64,000 nucleotides of DNA from Psychrobacter piscatorii (lineage in GTDB: Bacteria > Pseudomonadota > Gammaproteobacteria > Pseudomonadales > Moraxellaceae). The DNA lies in NCBI RefSeq assembly GCF_904846415.1, contig NZ_CAJHAR010000006.1:62001-126000 (forward strand), given 5' to 3'. The position numbers were made by a program, and so were the translations under genes. Positions within the stretch are counted from its first letter, which is position 1. Each line of letters opens with the position of its first letter. The notes under the pieces are model-generated. The model was not told the DNA's origin and ran no database searches. It saw only the letters and a program-made list of their open reading frames with translations. Below, piece after piece: positions 1 through 8,286 of the stretch.

Positions 1-107
1 AAGAAAATAATCAACGGGCCCGCATATGAGATGAGCACCGCCAAAAATCCTGCCACGGACGCCGAGAGTGACCAGTCTTCTTTTAAGGTTTGGATGACAG
101 AGGCCAT
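1..107 (-). CDS. benE: Benzoate/H+ symporter BenE, N-terminal part (runs off the window)
   Basis: The minus strand has an ATG at 107 preceded by AAGGAAG at good spacing. It stays open for 35 codons to the window edge. The start of the protein (MASVIQTLKEDWSL, then VAGFLAVLISYAGPLIIF) matches the family pattern of BenE transporters: a short hydrophilic lead with a conserved SxSAxVAGF-like motif, then the first membrane segment. BenE imports benzoate across the inner membrane. It lies 73 bp behind benD on the same strand, so it is probably the last or a late gene of the ben operon. Only the first membrane helix is visible; the family call rests on this segment plus context. Confidence 0.75.
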   Translation of the reverse strand, partial: MASVIQTLKEDWSLSASVAGFLAVLISYAGPLIIF

Positions 108-180
108 ATTGCTTCCTTGCAAATGAGCGGTAATCAAAGGGTAGTAACGATGAGTCAGTCTACAATACTGCTGAACGCTT

Positions 181-960
181 TTAGCCTGCGTCGCCGCCAC
201 CGACAGGAACCGTGCTGCCAGTGATATAGGAAGACTCATCTGACGCTAAAAACACAATGGCATTGACCTGCTCATCGATTGTGCCGTAGCGTTTCATAAA
301 AGTGCGATCAATGGTTTGATCAACGACTGCTTGCATCCATAGCTTTTCATCATCTGTTAAGGGCGTAGCATTTCGAGGGATTTTTCTGGGCGGCGCATCA
401 GTACCACCCGTGGCGACCGCATTGACACGGATGCCGTCATTGGCGTACTCAAAAGCGAGTGAAGCGGTCATGGCGTTGACACCGCCTTTCGCAGTAGAAT
501 AGGGGATACGGTTGATGCCACGTGTAGCGATGGAGGAGACGTTTACAATAGTGCCTGATTGCTGCTCGACCATGGCTGGTAATACCGCACGGCAACACCA
601 AAGTGTGGGAAATAATGAGCGACTGATTTCTTTTTGAATGTCCTCTTCTGAGAAGGTGATAAAGGGTTTCATCCATATCGCACCGCCAACATTATTCACG
701 AGTACATCGACACGACCATAAGTCTCTATGGCTTTATTGACCGTATCTTGTGCCCCTTGATAGGTTTCAAGATTGGCTTGAATCGTTATCGCATCGCCGC
801 CGTTTGTCGTGATTTCTGCTAACACGTCCTCCACCAACGGCGAGAAGTCTGCCATGACGACTTTTGCGCCCTCATTTGCAAGACGTATAGCAACGCCGCG
901 CCCGATACCTTGGGCGGCACCCGTTACGATACAGATTTTATTATCAAAGCGTTTATTCAT
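181..960 (-). CDS. benD: 1,6-dihydroxycyclohexa-2,4-diene-1-carboxylate dehydrogenase (benzoate diol dehydrogenase)
   Basis: This 259-residue short-chain dehydrogenase oxidises the cis-diol made by BenABC to catechol, with loss of CO2 and formation of NADH. The N-terminal Rossmann motif TGAAQGIG is at residues 13-20, the NNVGG motif near 89-93, the catalytic Ser at 142-143, and Tyr154 and Lys158 in YSTAK. The length is normal for BenD. It follows a KdgT-like permease gene instead of directly following benC, which is unusual. Other SDR functions are possible from sequence alone, but the position between benABC and benE makes BenD very likely. Confidence 0.93.
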   Translation of the reverse strand: MNKRFDNKICIVTGAAQGIGRGVAIRLANEGAKVVMADFSPLVEDVLAEITTNGGDAITIQANLETYQGAQDTVNKAIETYGRVDVLVNNVGGAIWMKPFITFSEEDIQKEISRSLFPTLWCCRAVLPAMVEQQSGTIVNVSSIATRGINRIPYSTAKGGVNAMTASLAFEYANDGIRVNAVATGGTDAPPRKIPRNATPLTDDEKLWMQAVVDQTIDRTFMKRYGTIDEQVNAIVFLASDESSYITGSTVPVGGGDAG

Positions 961-1031
961 TGCTATCTCCTATGAACCTATATTCGATTTATAATGTGAT
1001 GTATTAACGTCATTTCAAATAGCTGTCATTT

Positions 1032-2111
1032 TTAACTTTTTATATGTACTTCCGCTTTTAAAACATGTTCATGTCTTATACTTTTTTCTTCATAGAATCT
1101 ATCTTCGTTTTCAGGTGTAATTCCTTGTCGTTTTTGCCAAGCAGCTAACCAAGCGACGAAGAATGGCAGAATGAAAGCGGTGGTAACTACTGCAGCAGCA
1201 ATTTGCGCAGTGGCAGCCCCTTGTATAGCCAAATAGCTTGGGTCCAAGGCAGTGACCATAGCGGGAGTTGCAATCGCATTTCCTGCTACACTGGCTTCAG
1301 AGGCTGCTGCCACTAGATTTCTACAAGATTTGGGATGTCGACGTACCCTGTGCCAAAAATACAGAGCGAGCAGGGCAGTACCACCAGAGATTACTGCGGT
1401 AGCAGCTCCCAATAAGATGCCAACTGATCCTTGCCCTAGTAATACTTCTAGATTAATTCCAGCACCAATAGCAAAAGCGGCGAAAGGAATAATTAGTTTT
1501 TCTCCTGGAGCTAGAAATTTCCTAGCAATTGTGCTGCTGTTTCCAAGAATAAAACCAAATATCATTGGAAAAATAGCAGCGAAAAGCGCCAGTAAGGGAA
1601 ACGCAGCAAGTCCTGCTACACCAAGAGCGACCAGAGTAAGAAAAGGTCCATCATTAATAGAAAGTATCGAGATGGCTCCTTTGTCCGTTTTGTTCCCAAA
1701 TTGACTTGTTAGAGCGACATAAAGTGAACCATTTGAATTGGACATCGCTGCAATAATAGCTATAGGTAATAATCCAAAAAGCATGCCTTCGGGAGTAAAA
1801 AAAGCAACAGATAGTCCAAAAATGACAGCAATACCAAATTTTGCAAGCAGTAATACAACGCCTTTTTCTACAGATGGCAATGCAGTTTTAAAACTAATTT
1901 GAGAGCCTACTGCTAGAAAAAAAAGTCCAATTAAAACCGCAAGCCCGTTTTTAAAAAGAGCAGTAGTAAAGCTACCAATATCTAATATTTGTGGTGCAAA
2001 AGTATTGAACATAACTCCAAGAAAAAGGGGTACGATCATTAATGCACCAGGTATCTTGAGAATCTTCAGTAGAAGCCTGTCTAGACCTGTGTAACTATCC
2101 ATGTTTTCCAT
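1032..2111 (-). CDS. 2-keto-3-deoxygluconate permease (KdgT) family transporter inside the ben operon
   Basis: The protein has 359 residues if it starts at the ATG at 2111, which has AGGAG nine bases upstream; a GTG six bases earlier is the alternative. It has about ten hydrophobic segments. The N-terminal part (KIPGALMIVPLFLGVMFNTF) and the central NGSLYVAL and DGPFL motifs are typical of KdgT permeases. KdgT proteins import 2-keto-3-deoxygluconate with protons, but there are no pectin or ketodeoxygluconate genes here. It sits between benC and benD with gaps of 43 and 71 bp, so its real substrate may be benzoate, a substituted benzoate or a related acid. That is inference. A 6-bp inverted repeat (2114-2119/2131-2136) encloses its ribosome binding site. 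Confidence 0.85.
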   Translation of the reverse strand: MENMDSYTGLDRLLLKILKIPGALMIVPLFLGVMFNTFAPQILDIGSFTTALFKNGLAVLIGLFFLAVGSQISFKTALPSVEKGVVLLLAKFGIAVIFGLSVAFFTPEGMLFGLLPIAIIAAMSNSNGSLYVALTSQFGNKTDKGAISILSINDGPFLTLVALGVAGLAAFPLLALFAAIFPMIFGFILGNSSTIARKFLAPGEKLIIPFAAFAIGAGINLEVLLGQGSVGILLGAATAVISGGTALLALYFWHRVRRHPKSCRNLVAAASEASVAGNAIATPAMVTALDPSYLAIQGAATAQIAAAVVTTAFILPFFVAWLAAWQKRQGITPENEDRFYEEKSIRHEHVLKAEVHIKS

Positions 2112-2113
2112 TT

Positions 2114-2136
2114 TCACGTTCTCCTTTATGACGTGA
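2114..2136 (-). promoter_or_regulatory. Inverted repeat enclosing the Shine-Dalgarno of the KdgT-like gene
   Basis: TCACGT (2114-2119) and ACGTGA (2131-2136) are perfect complements and flank the AAAGGAG ribosome binding site of the permease gene. In the mRNA this would form a 6-bp hairpin with the SD in its loop, so it could tune translation. It may also be chance, given the short arms. Confidence 0.3.
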
Positions 2137-2160
2137 TCTTCCTAGTATGTTGCGATGCTA

Positions 2161-3177
2161 CTACTTTTCACTTGGCGTAAATTTCTCATAATAAAAATTG
2201 CTGGGCTTGAGCTGGCTGGCATCTAACCAATGACTGACCGCATCAACCATGGCTAAAGGGCCGCAAAGATACACGTCGACATCGCCGCCATTTAACCAGT
2301 CCTCTTCCACGTGACTTGTGACATAGCCCTTACGCTCGTGATTACTGTCTTCGCTTGCCACACAGGTACGATAATCAAACCAAGCATGGTTTTGTTTTAC
2401 CTCTTCTAGTTTTTCGATTTCTACCAAATCTGTATCATTGGTAACCCCATAAACCATCTTGACAGGGTGATGACCGCCACTCACTTCTAAGCTTTTTAGC
2501 ATCGATAAGAAAGGCGCAATTCCCGTTCCACCTGCCAAAAATAGAGTCGGGCGAACCAGCGGACGCAAATAAAAGCTACCAAAAGGCCCTTCAAAATCAA
2601 TGTCTTGACCAAGTTGCGCGATATCTGATAAAAAGGTGCTCATCTTGCCGTTAGGAATATTACGAACCACAAACTCAGCTTGCTTGGCATTGGGCACAGA
2701 GCTGAACGAGTAAGAGCGTGTCTCGTCAGAATCGGGAATATTGATATTGACGTATTGTCCGGGCAAAAATACCAATGCATCTGGATTTTCGATATCAATG
2801 CCAAAATGAATGGTCGATTCAGACAAGACATTGAGCTGTTGAAGCTTGCCTTTAAAAGTTGATTTACCGACTTTGCAAGCTTCAGAAGAGCTTGGTACTT
2901 TAATGACGCAATCGCTTTCAGGAATCATCTGACAGGTCAATACATAGCCTTCAGCCGCCTCAGCTTCTGTGAGGGCATCTTCGATATACATATCAGGGTG
3001 CATGTCATAGCTGCCCGATTCACAATGACAACGGCAAGTACCGCACGCGCCATCCAGACAATCTACTGGAATGTTAAATTTTTGACGATAAGCGGCTTCA
3101 GCAACCGTTTCATCTGCTTCACACTTGATGAATCCTGTGACGCCGTCTTCGAACTGTAGAGCAATACTGTATTCCAT
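2161..3177 (-). CDS. benC: Benzoate 1,2-dioxygenase electron transfer component (reductase)
   Basis: This 338-residue reductase passes electrons from NADH through FAD and a plant-type [2Fe-2S] cluster to the BenAB oxygenase. The ferredoxin domain is N-terminal, with cluster cysteines at 40, 45, 48 (CLDGACGTC) and 82. The FAD-binding motif RSYSFSS and the NAD-binding motif GGTGIAPF follow in the usual order. I chose the ATG at 3177 (MEYSIALQFEDG) because it matches the normal BenC start and has AAGGA upstream. An upstream in-frame start would add 13 residues not seen in the family. It follows benB on the same strand. Confidence 0.95.
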   Translation of the reverse strand: MEYSIALQFEDGVTGFIKCEADETVAEAAYRQKFNIPVDCLDGACGTCRCHCESGSYDMHPDMYIEDALTEAEAAEGYVLTCQMIPESDCVIKVPSSSEACKVGKSTFKGKLQQLNVLSESTIHFGIDIENPDALVFLPGQYVNINIPDSDETRSYSFSSVPNAKQAEFVVRNIPNGKMSTFLSDIAQLGQDIDFEGPFGSFYLRPLVRPTLFLAGGTGIAPFLSMLKSLEVSGGHHPVKMVYGVTNDTDLVEIEKLEEVKQNHAWFDYRTCVASEDSNHERKGYVTSHVEEDWLNGGDVDVYLCGPLAMVDAVSHWLDASQLKPSNFYYEKFTPSEK

Positions 3178-3270
3178 GAGAAATATCCTTTTTTCAACAC
3201 GTATTAAATGAAGCATTTACTAAATACTGATTAGATAGTGGATAATTAATAGCCAAATAATGAGTAAATG

Positions 3271-3768
3271 TTAGACGTGATAGACATCCATGATTTGATG
3301 TACATAGTCGTCTTTTAAGACCACATACTTATCCAAAATCTTTGGGCGGTCTTGAGTCATGTCTATTTTGTATTGAGAGTAACCCCAGTAGGTATTGGTC
3401 TCGTGATAGCGAAAAGATTTGTTTATCCAATTAAAGCGCACCGTCACGATACCGTCGTTATTTTCAAGTAACTCAATATTGGACAAGTTGTGGGCAGTAC
3501 GAGTATCGGGAATGGTTGCGGATGAGCGCTCTGTTTCGATACGGAAAATACGATCTTCAAGACCACGACGATCAGGGTAATAAATCAATGAGATCTCTCG
3601 TTGCGGGTCACTAATTAGCTCGCCATCATCATCCCAACTCGGCATCCAAAATGGACAGTCTTCGTCGTAACACGTGAGCCATTCTTCCCAGTTTTTTTCA
3701 TCCAATAAGCGTGCCTCACGGTATAAAAACTGCCGAATCTCTTCGATACTAACGCTTGTGTTTTTCAT
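3271..3768 (-). CDS. benB: Benzoate 1,2-dioxygenase small (beta) subunit
   Basis: The protein (165 residues) belongs to the ring-hydroxylating dioxygenase beta-subunit family, which has a cone-shaped NTF2-like fold and supports the alpha subunit in an a3b3 hexamer. Typical features are FLYREARLLDEKNWEEWL near the start, the middle segment EDRIFRIETERS, and a C-terminal KYVVLKDD. It lies directly downstream of benA. The ATG at 3768 has the better spacing to AAGGAT; the ATG six bases upstream is nearly on top of the SD. The chosen start therefore gives MKNTSVSIEEI. Confidence 0.94.
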   Translation of the reverse strand: MKNTSVSIEEIRQFLYREARLLDEKNWEEWLTCYDEDCPFWMPSWDDDGELISDPQREISLIYYPDRRGLEDRIFRIETERSSATIPDTRTAHNLSNIELLENNDGIVTVRFNWINKSFRYHETNTYWGYSQYKIDMTQDRPKILDKYVVLKDDYVHQIMDVYHV

Positions 3769-3832
3769 AATCATATCCTTATATATTGATTGGTCTTGCC
3801 ACCATCAGCCACTGACAGGCTGAGGTCGCCAG

Positions 3833-5206
3833 CTATACCGTGTCGTTGTTTTTTTGCGCCAAGGCTTTTTTCATCTCTTCATGCCAGTAGCGATGCTGTA
3901 CGGTATAGAGACCCTCATCTTCGGTCTTAACCCCACTCATCAAAGGTTTAAGATCAATGGCAGCCGCGCCTTCATCAGCCCCTTCGATCCAGTGCTCTGA
4001 GCCTCGGCACATATCGTTCCATTCCAGCTTAATTCCGTTGTAGCCTTCTTGACATGAGCGGAATTCTTCCAAATCGTCAGGCGTCGCCATGCCGGTGACA
4101 TTAAAGAAGTCTTCGTATTGACGAATGCGGCGCGTGCGTGATTCATCACTTTCGCCTTTTGGCGCGATACACCAGATGGTGACTTCGGTTTTATCGACGG
4201 CTAATGGACGAAGCACGCGGATTTGCGAGCCAAACTGATCCATGATGTAGACGTTTGGATACAGGCATAAGTTACGCGAACGCCCAATCATCCAGTCCGC
4301 CATCGCTTCGCCATATTTGGCTACATAGTCGTCACGGTAGGCATAGTTTGGACGGTCTTGTGGGTTTTCCCAATGTGTCCATAGCAGCATATGACCGTTT
4401 TCGAAAGAGTAAAACCCACCGCCTTGACGACCCCATTTCCCTGCATTCATGGCTTTGATGTTGTCAGCCTTTATTGCTTCTTGCTCTTTACGGCGCGCAG
4501 TCGTCGCCGCGTAGTTCCAATGTACGGCGGATACGTGGTAACCATCGGCACCATTTTCTGCTTGCAGTTTCCAGTTACCATCAAAGGTATAGGTTGAGGT
4601 GCCACGTAGGACTTCGAGACCTTCTGGAGATTGATTGACGATCATGTCAAGAATTTTGGTAGAGCCGCCTAACCATTCTTCGATAGGAGCAACGTCATCA
4701 TTTAGGCTGGCGAATAAAAAGCCTTTATAATTGGCAAGTTTGACCGGTTTGAGGTCGTGAGAGCCTTCTTTGTTAAAGCCTTCAGGGTAACCTGCATGTC
4801 TTGGGTCTTTTACTTTGAGTAGTTTGCCTGAGTTATTAAAAGTCCAGCCGTGGAAAGGGCAGGTGTACGTGGCCTTGTTGCCTTTTTTGTGACGGCATAA
4901 TTGTGCGCCGCGATGTGAGCACGCGTTGATCATGCAATGCAGCTCACCTTCTTTATTACGGGCAAGGATGACGGGCTGACGTCCAATGTATGAGGTGTAG
5001 TAATCATCATTGTTTGGCACCTGACTTTCATGCGCCAGATAGACCCAATTGCTTTCAAAGATATGTTTCATTTCAAGCTCAAATAGCTCTTGATTGGTGA
5101 AGGCACTACGATGCAAACGATAAATGCCTTCTTCTTTATTTTCTTCTAAAAAATCATCAATGGTAATATCTGATCCTTCAGGTACTAGATTGATACGCTC
5201 GCTCAT
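3833..5206 (-). CDS. benA: Benzoate 1,2-dioxygenase large (alpha) subunit
   Basis: This 457-residue Rieske non-haem iron oxygenase adds O2 to benzoate to give the cis-diol. The Rieske centre is formed by Cys96-x-His98 and Cys116-x2-His119. The mononuclear iron site is visible as His224 and His229 in [10 protein letters not shown], with Asp221 as the likely electron bridge to the neighbouring subunit. The length is normal for BenA. The gene is preceded by a 159-bp gap after catA that contains a perfect palindrome (5255-5287), so it may have its own regulated promoter as well as read-through from cat. Confidence 0.96.
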   Translation of the reverse strand: MSERINLVPEGSDITIDDFLEENKEEGIYRLHRSAFTNQELFELEMKHIFESNWVYLAHESQVPNNDDYYTSYIGRQPVILARNKEGELHCMINACSHRGAQLCRHKKGNKATYTCPFHGWTFNNSGKLLKVKDPRHAGYPEGFNKEGSHDLKPVKLANYKGFLFASLNDDVAPIEEWLGGSTKILDMIVNQSPEGLEVLRGTSTYTFDGNWKLQAENGADGYHVSAVHWNYAATTARRKEQEAIKADNIKAMNAGKWGRQGGGFYSFENGHMLLWTHWENPQDRPNYAYRDDYVAKYGEAMADWMIGRSRNLCLYPNVYIMDQFGSQIRVLRPLAVDKTEVTIWCIAPKGESDESRTRRIRQYEDFFNVTGMATPDDLEEFRSCQEGYNGIKLEWNDMCRGSEHWIEGADEGAAAIDLKPLMSGVKTEDEGLYTVQHRYWHEEMKKALAQKNNDTV

Positions 5207-5254
5207 GGTGGCCTTCCTTGTATAATAACGGTGTAAAATAAGAGTAAGAGTCGA

Positions 5255-5287
5255 CGTTTGATACGTCAGCTATGGACGTATCAAACG
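5255..5287. promoter_or_regulatory. Perfect 13-bp inverted repeat with 7-nt centre between catA and benA
   Basis: The left arm CGTTTGATACGTC (5255-5267) and right arm GACGTATCAAACG (5275-5287) are exact complements around a 7-nt centre. The dyad contains the ATAC and GTAT half-sites known for BenM/CatM, but 13 bases apart instead of 7. No T-run follows on either strand, so a simple terminator is unlikely. It lies 49 bp upstream of the benA start and could be an operator, an mRNA stabiliser or a processing site. Confidence 0.5.
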
Positions 5288-5365
5288 CAAAATATGATGG
5301 TTTATTTATATTCAATAGTGAGTAGTCTTAAATACTTGCTATTGCATGACGCTATCAAGCAATCA

Positions 5366-6289
5366 TTAACCTTGGGCGCGTCGGCGTTCGACTTCGCTGC
5401 CTTGGATAGTTTGTTCGATGTCTTTAACAAGATAAAAATCAAAATCAATACTGGCATAAGGCTTATCAACTTCTTTTTCTTTTAGCTTGTCTGCATCTTC
5501 GACCATAATAACCTCTGGTACTAAACCTTCACGGCTTGCAAAAGCAAAGTCATCCCATAAGTATTCATCGCCATCGATATTGATTTGTGTGGTCAACTTG
5601 CGATAACCCTCTGCACTAGCAAAGAAATGAATGTGGGCAGGGCGATGACCATGACGTCCTAATGCCCCGAGTACTTTTTGTGTCATGCCATCTGGCGGTA
5701 CTGAATATCCAAGTGGCACGATGCTACGAAAAGCATACTTGCCGTTTTCGTCCGTGATGATACTGCGCCGTAGGTTGAAAGGTGTTTGTGATTCATCAAA
5801 GAACGAATAATTGCCCAAGCTATTGGCATGCCAGACCTCTACTTTGGCGTTTGGTAGTGGCTGATTGTCTTCACCATAAACCGTACCTTGCATAAATAAC
5901 ACGGTGCCAATATCAAGGTTTGTACCGTCATCTAGACGCGCAAAGCCTTTTTCTTCTGGGGCACCAGCGACATATAGTGGGCCTTCGATGGTACGAACCG
6001 TCCCACCATCCAGACCCGCTGCTTTTAAATCTTCTTCAATCATCAGATCCATGAAATGATCAAAGCCAAGACCGGGTGATAGTAATCCTGCTTCTTTGCC
6101 CAAATCACCGATGAACTCTACACCAGACCAGTATTCGTCGGCCGTGATTTTGAGATCATTGATGGCTTGCATAAGATCGGTGACGATACGCAATACAATC
6201 TCTTGTACGCGTGGATTGACCTGCTCAGGGAAGTCTATTTTGCCTTTGACAAACTGCGTGGCTAAAGATTCAATTTGGCTGCGTTCCAT
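5366..6289 (-). CDS. catA: Catechol 1,2-dioxygenase (intradiol)
   Basis: This enzyme (307 residues) cleaves catechol to cis,cis-muconate using Fe(III). The four iron ligands expected for the family can be placed: Tyr161 (GNYSFFD), Tyr195 (GYSVPPDG), His219 and His221 (RPAHIH). The N-terminal ~100 residues form the helical lipid-binding and dimer region typical of CatA. It lies between catC and benA on the same strand. The 225-bp gap upstream contains a small hairpin, so separate transcription is possible. Confidence 0.96.
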   Translation of the reverse strand: MERSQIESLATQFVKGKIDFPEQVNPRVQEIVLRIVTDLMQAINDLKITADEYWSGVEFIGDLGKEAGLLSPGLGFDHFMDLMIEEDLKAAGLDGGTVRTIEGPLYVAGAPEEKGFARLDDGTNLDIGTVLFMQGTVYGEDNQPLPNAKVEVWHANSLGNYSFFDESQTPFNLRRSIITDENGKYAFRSIVPLGYSVPPDGMTQKVLGALGRHGHRPAHIHFFASAEGYRKLTTQINIDGDEYLWDDFAFASREGLVPEVIMVEDADKLKEKEVDKPYASIDFDFYLVKDIEQTIQGSEVERRRAQG

Positions 6290-6330
6290 GTCTCTCTCCT
6301 TGTTGAGGACTGTTTAAAAGGTCAGGTTAT

Positions 6331-6346
6331 CGAGTATTCTTACTCG
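6331..6346. other. Small hairpin between catC and catA
   Basis: CGAGTA-TTCT-TACTCG is a perfect 6-bp stem with a 4-nt loop, in the 225-bp space upstream of catA. Its role is unknown; it could mark an mRNA processing or stabilising site within the operon. Confidence 0.3.
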
Positions 6347-6514
6347 AATTTTGTTTGTCTCATTGACTGTTTGAGCAAATTTTGGGTGATAAAGTACGCT
6401 TGGTCTCATATAGACCACGGCTGTTCAGTAATAAGAAATAAGGAGCTGTTAGTCAGTTGTGCTATTGAAGAGGTGTCTGGTTGTGATTACACCTATCGAT
6501 AGCATTAGCAGTTA

Positions 6515-6805
6515 TCAGCTATCGTCATCACGCACAGAGGATGGATGACGGAGTAATGGGGTGATCTCAACTTTCATATAAGGATAAAGTGGCAAAGACA
6601 TCATAATGTCATGTAACTCTTCATGACTCTCAACATCGAAGATGCTAAAGTTGGCGTATTCACCAGCCAAACGCCATATGTGACGCCATTTGCCTTGCTC
6701 TTGTAGTTTTTGCGACAGGGCTTTTTCGGTGGCTTTAAGCTCATTGACGACATCTGCATCCATATCGGTCGGTAGCAAAACATCCATTCTGACGTGATAT
6801 AACAT
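6515..6805 (-). CDS. catC: Muconolactone delta-isomerase
   Basis: This small enzyme (96 residues) converts muconolactone to beta-ketoadipate enol-lactone. The family signature is clear: MLYHVRMDVLLP at the start, the KATEKALSQKLQ helix, the WRHIWRLAGEYANFSIFDV centre and LPLYPYMKVEITPL near the end. CatC normally forms a decamer. It lies between catB and catA, giving the catB-catC-catA order common in Acinetobacter and Pseudomonas relatives. Confidence 0.95.
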   Translation of the reverse strand: MLYHVRMDVLLPTDMDADVVNELKATEKALSQKLQEQGKWRHIWRLAGEYANFSIFDVESHEELHDIMMSLPLYPYMKVEITPLLRHPSSVRDDDS

Positions 6806-6903
6806 AACTGTTTCCTTACATTTAATGAAGGGAGTGCGACTGATAATGGCTTTCTATCAGCCTTTATTGCTATAGGTATATTCTTATACCCAATAGTGCT
6901 CGG

Positions 6904-8073
6904 TTACACGGTCTCACTATAAGCGTTATTTGCATAATCTAACGATGGCGTTGTTAGCATGGCTGCGGCCTGCTTGGCATAGTGATAGACTTTGTCGCTG
7001 TCAACCTCGATGCCCAGACCTGCACCTGTAGGGACATTTAGGCCAAAGTCTTGATAATCTAATGGCTGCGCTAAAATATCTTCAGTCAATAAGAGTGGGC
7101 CGAACAGCTCTGTATCGAACCTTAAACTCGGATATGTTGAGAACACATGGGCTGATGCTGCTGTGCCAATAGGGCCCTCTAACATTGTACCGCCATAAAG
7201 CTCCACGCCCGCTAAATGCGCCATTTGTCCAATCAGACAGGCTGCTTTTAGGCCACCTGCTTGATTAATTTTTACCGCAAAAACATCTGCACAGTGGTCG
7301 GCTGCTAATTGAAAAGCATTTTGTGGGTCTTGAACCACTTCATCTGCCATGATCGGTACATCAAAGTGTTCAGTTAAGCGCTTCAGTGCTGACTTATTAC
7401 GCATCGAGACGGGTTGCTCGATAAGATCAACGCCGCCATTTTGTAATAGACTGATACCTTTCATTGCTTCAAGCTCTGTCCAAGCCTGATTGACATCGAC
7501 CGTGATGCGGCAGTTGGGTAAGGCTTGTTTGATTGCCAATACATGCGCCACGTCGTCAAGTATAGGACGACTGCCAATTTTTAATTTAAAAATGCGGTGT
7601 CTGTTTTGTGCAACCATTTGCTTGGCTTCATTGATATCGGTCGCGGTATTACCGCTGGCAAGTGTCCATGCCACTTCGATACGATCACGGACACGACCAC
7701 CGATGAGCTCGCTAACAGGCAGGTTCAGACGTTTACCTTCAATATCGAGTAACGCGGTTTCAATCGCACATTTTGCAAAACGGTTGCCATTGATATGAAT
7801 ATTCAGCAGTTGCATGGCTTTTGCTGCGTTGGTAGGCTGCTCTTTTAGTAATAATGGGGCAAAGTAGGTATCGATATTGGTTTTGATGCTGTGAGGACTT
7901 TCGTCAGCGTAGCTTAGACCACCAATCGTTGTCGCTTCGCCCCAGCCTTCATAGCCATCTTCTGTTTGGATGTGTACTAGTACGAGTACTTGTTCGTTCA
8001 TGACGGTACAAGCAAGCTTGTGTGCTCGGATAGTAGGTATTGGTACCAGCAAGGTATTAATTGAACGAATCAT
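6904..8073 (-). CDS. catB: Muconate cycloisomerase
   Basis: This enolase-superfamily enzyme (389 residues) converts cis,cis-muconate to muconolactone. The catalytic residues can be placed: the KxK pair Lys163/Lys165, metal ligands Asp193 (VDVNQAW), Glu219 (IEQPV) and Asp244 (MADE), and the second lysine Lys268 (VKINQAGG). It is the first gene of the cat-ben block and is divergent from the LysR gene at 8287. The 213-bp gap between them holds two LysR-type dyads. Muconate should act as both substrate product and inducer of the neighbouring regulator. Confidence 0.95.
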   Translation of the reverse strand: MIRSINTLLVPIPTIRAHKLACTVMNEQVLVLVHIQTEDGYEGWGEATTIGGLSYADESPHSIKTNIDTYFAPLLLKEQPTNAAKAMQLLNIHINGNRFAKCAIETALLDIEGKRLNLPVSELIGGRVRDRIEVAWTLASGNTATDINEAKQMVAQNRHRIFKLKIGSRPILDDVAHVLAIKQALPNCRITVDVNQAWTELEAMKGISLLQNGGVDLIEQPVSMRNKSALKRLTEHFDVPIMADEVVQDPQNAFQLAADHCADVFAVKINQAGGLKAACLIGQMAHLAGVELYGGTMLEGPIGTAASAHVFSTYPSLRFDTELFGPLLLTEDILAQPLDYQDFGLNVPTGAGLGIEVDSDKVYHYAKQAAAMLTTPSLDYANNAYSETV

Positions 8074-8147
8074 GACAGTCCCTAATTGATGAATAGTGCT
8101 TCCGTATGCTTAATAAGAACTATAAATGTTAGGTATCAGCATGTCTA

Positions 8148-8162
8148 AGACCTATTTGGTCT
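8148..8162. promoter_or_regulatory. LysR-type dyad 1 in the catB/regulator intergenic region
   Basis: AGACC-N5-GGTCT is a perfect inverted repeat. Its centre is 22 bp (two helical turns) from that of dyad 2, the arrangement expected for recognition and activation sites of a LysR tetramer. Confidence 0.55.
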
Positions 8163-8169
8163 ACTTTTA

Positions 8170-8184
8170 ATACCTTTTAGGTAT
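8170..8184. promoter_or_regulatory. BenM/CatM consensus operator (ATAC-N7-GTAT)
   Basis: The sequence ATACCTTTTAGGTAT fits the published ATAC-N7-GTAT binding consensus of BenM and CatM exactly. It lies roughly midway between the divergent catB and LysR genes, about 100 bp from each start codon. A further GGTAT half-site occurs near 8220. Confidence 0.75.
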
Positions 8185-8286
8185 TTTGATATTCATCTTG
8201 CCTCATGTTATGTTCTTTAGGTATAAAGACTATGACGTCTAATCTTACTCAGCTGGCATTGTTATCTATATCAAGGAAGAAAGAAG

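Noticed and set aside
1252-1704. 150-codon frame antisense to the KdgT-like gene
   Set aside because: It is the shadow of a membrane-protein gene; it has no SD and no family resemblance.
5255-5287. The catA-benA palindrome as a simple terminator
   Set aside because: No T-run follows the stem on either strand, and the downstream ben genes belong to the same pathway.
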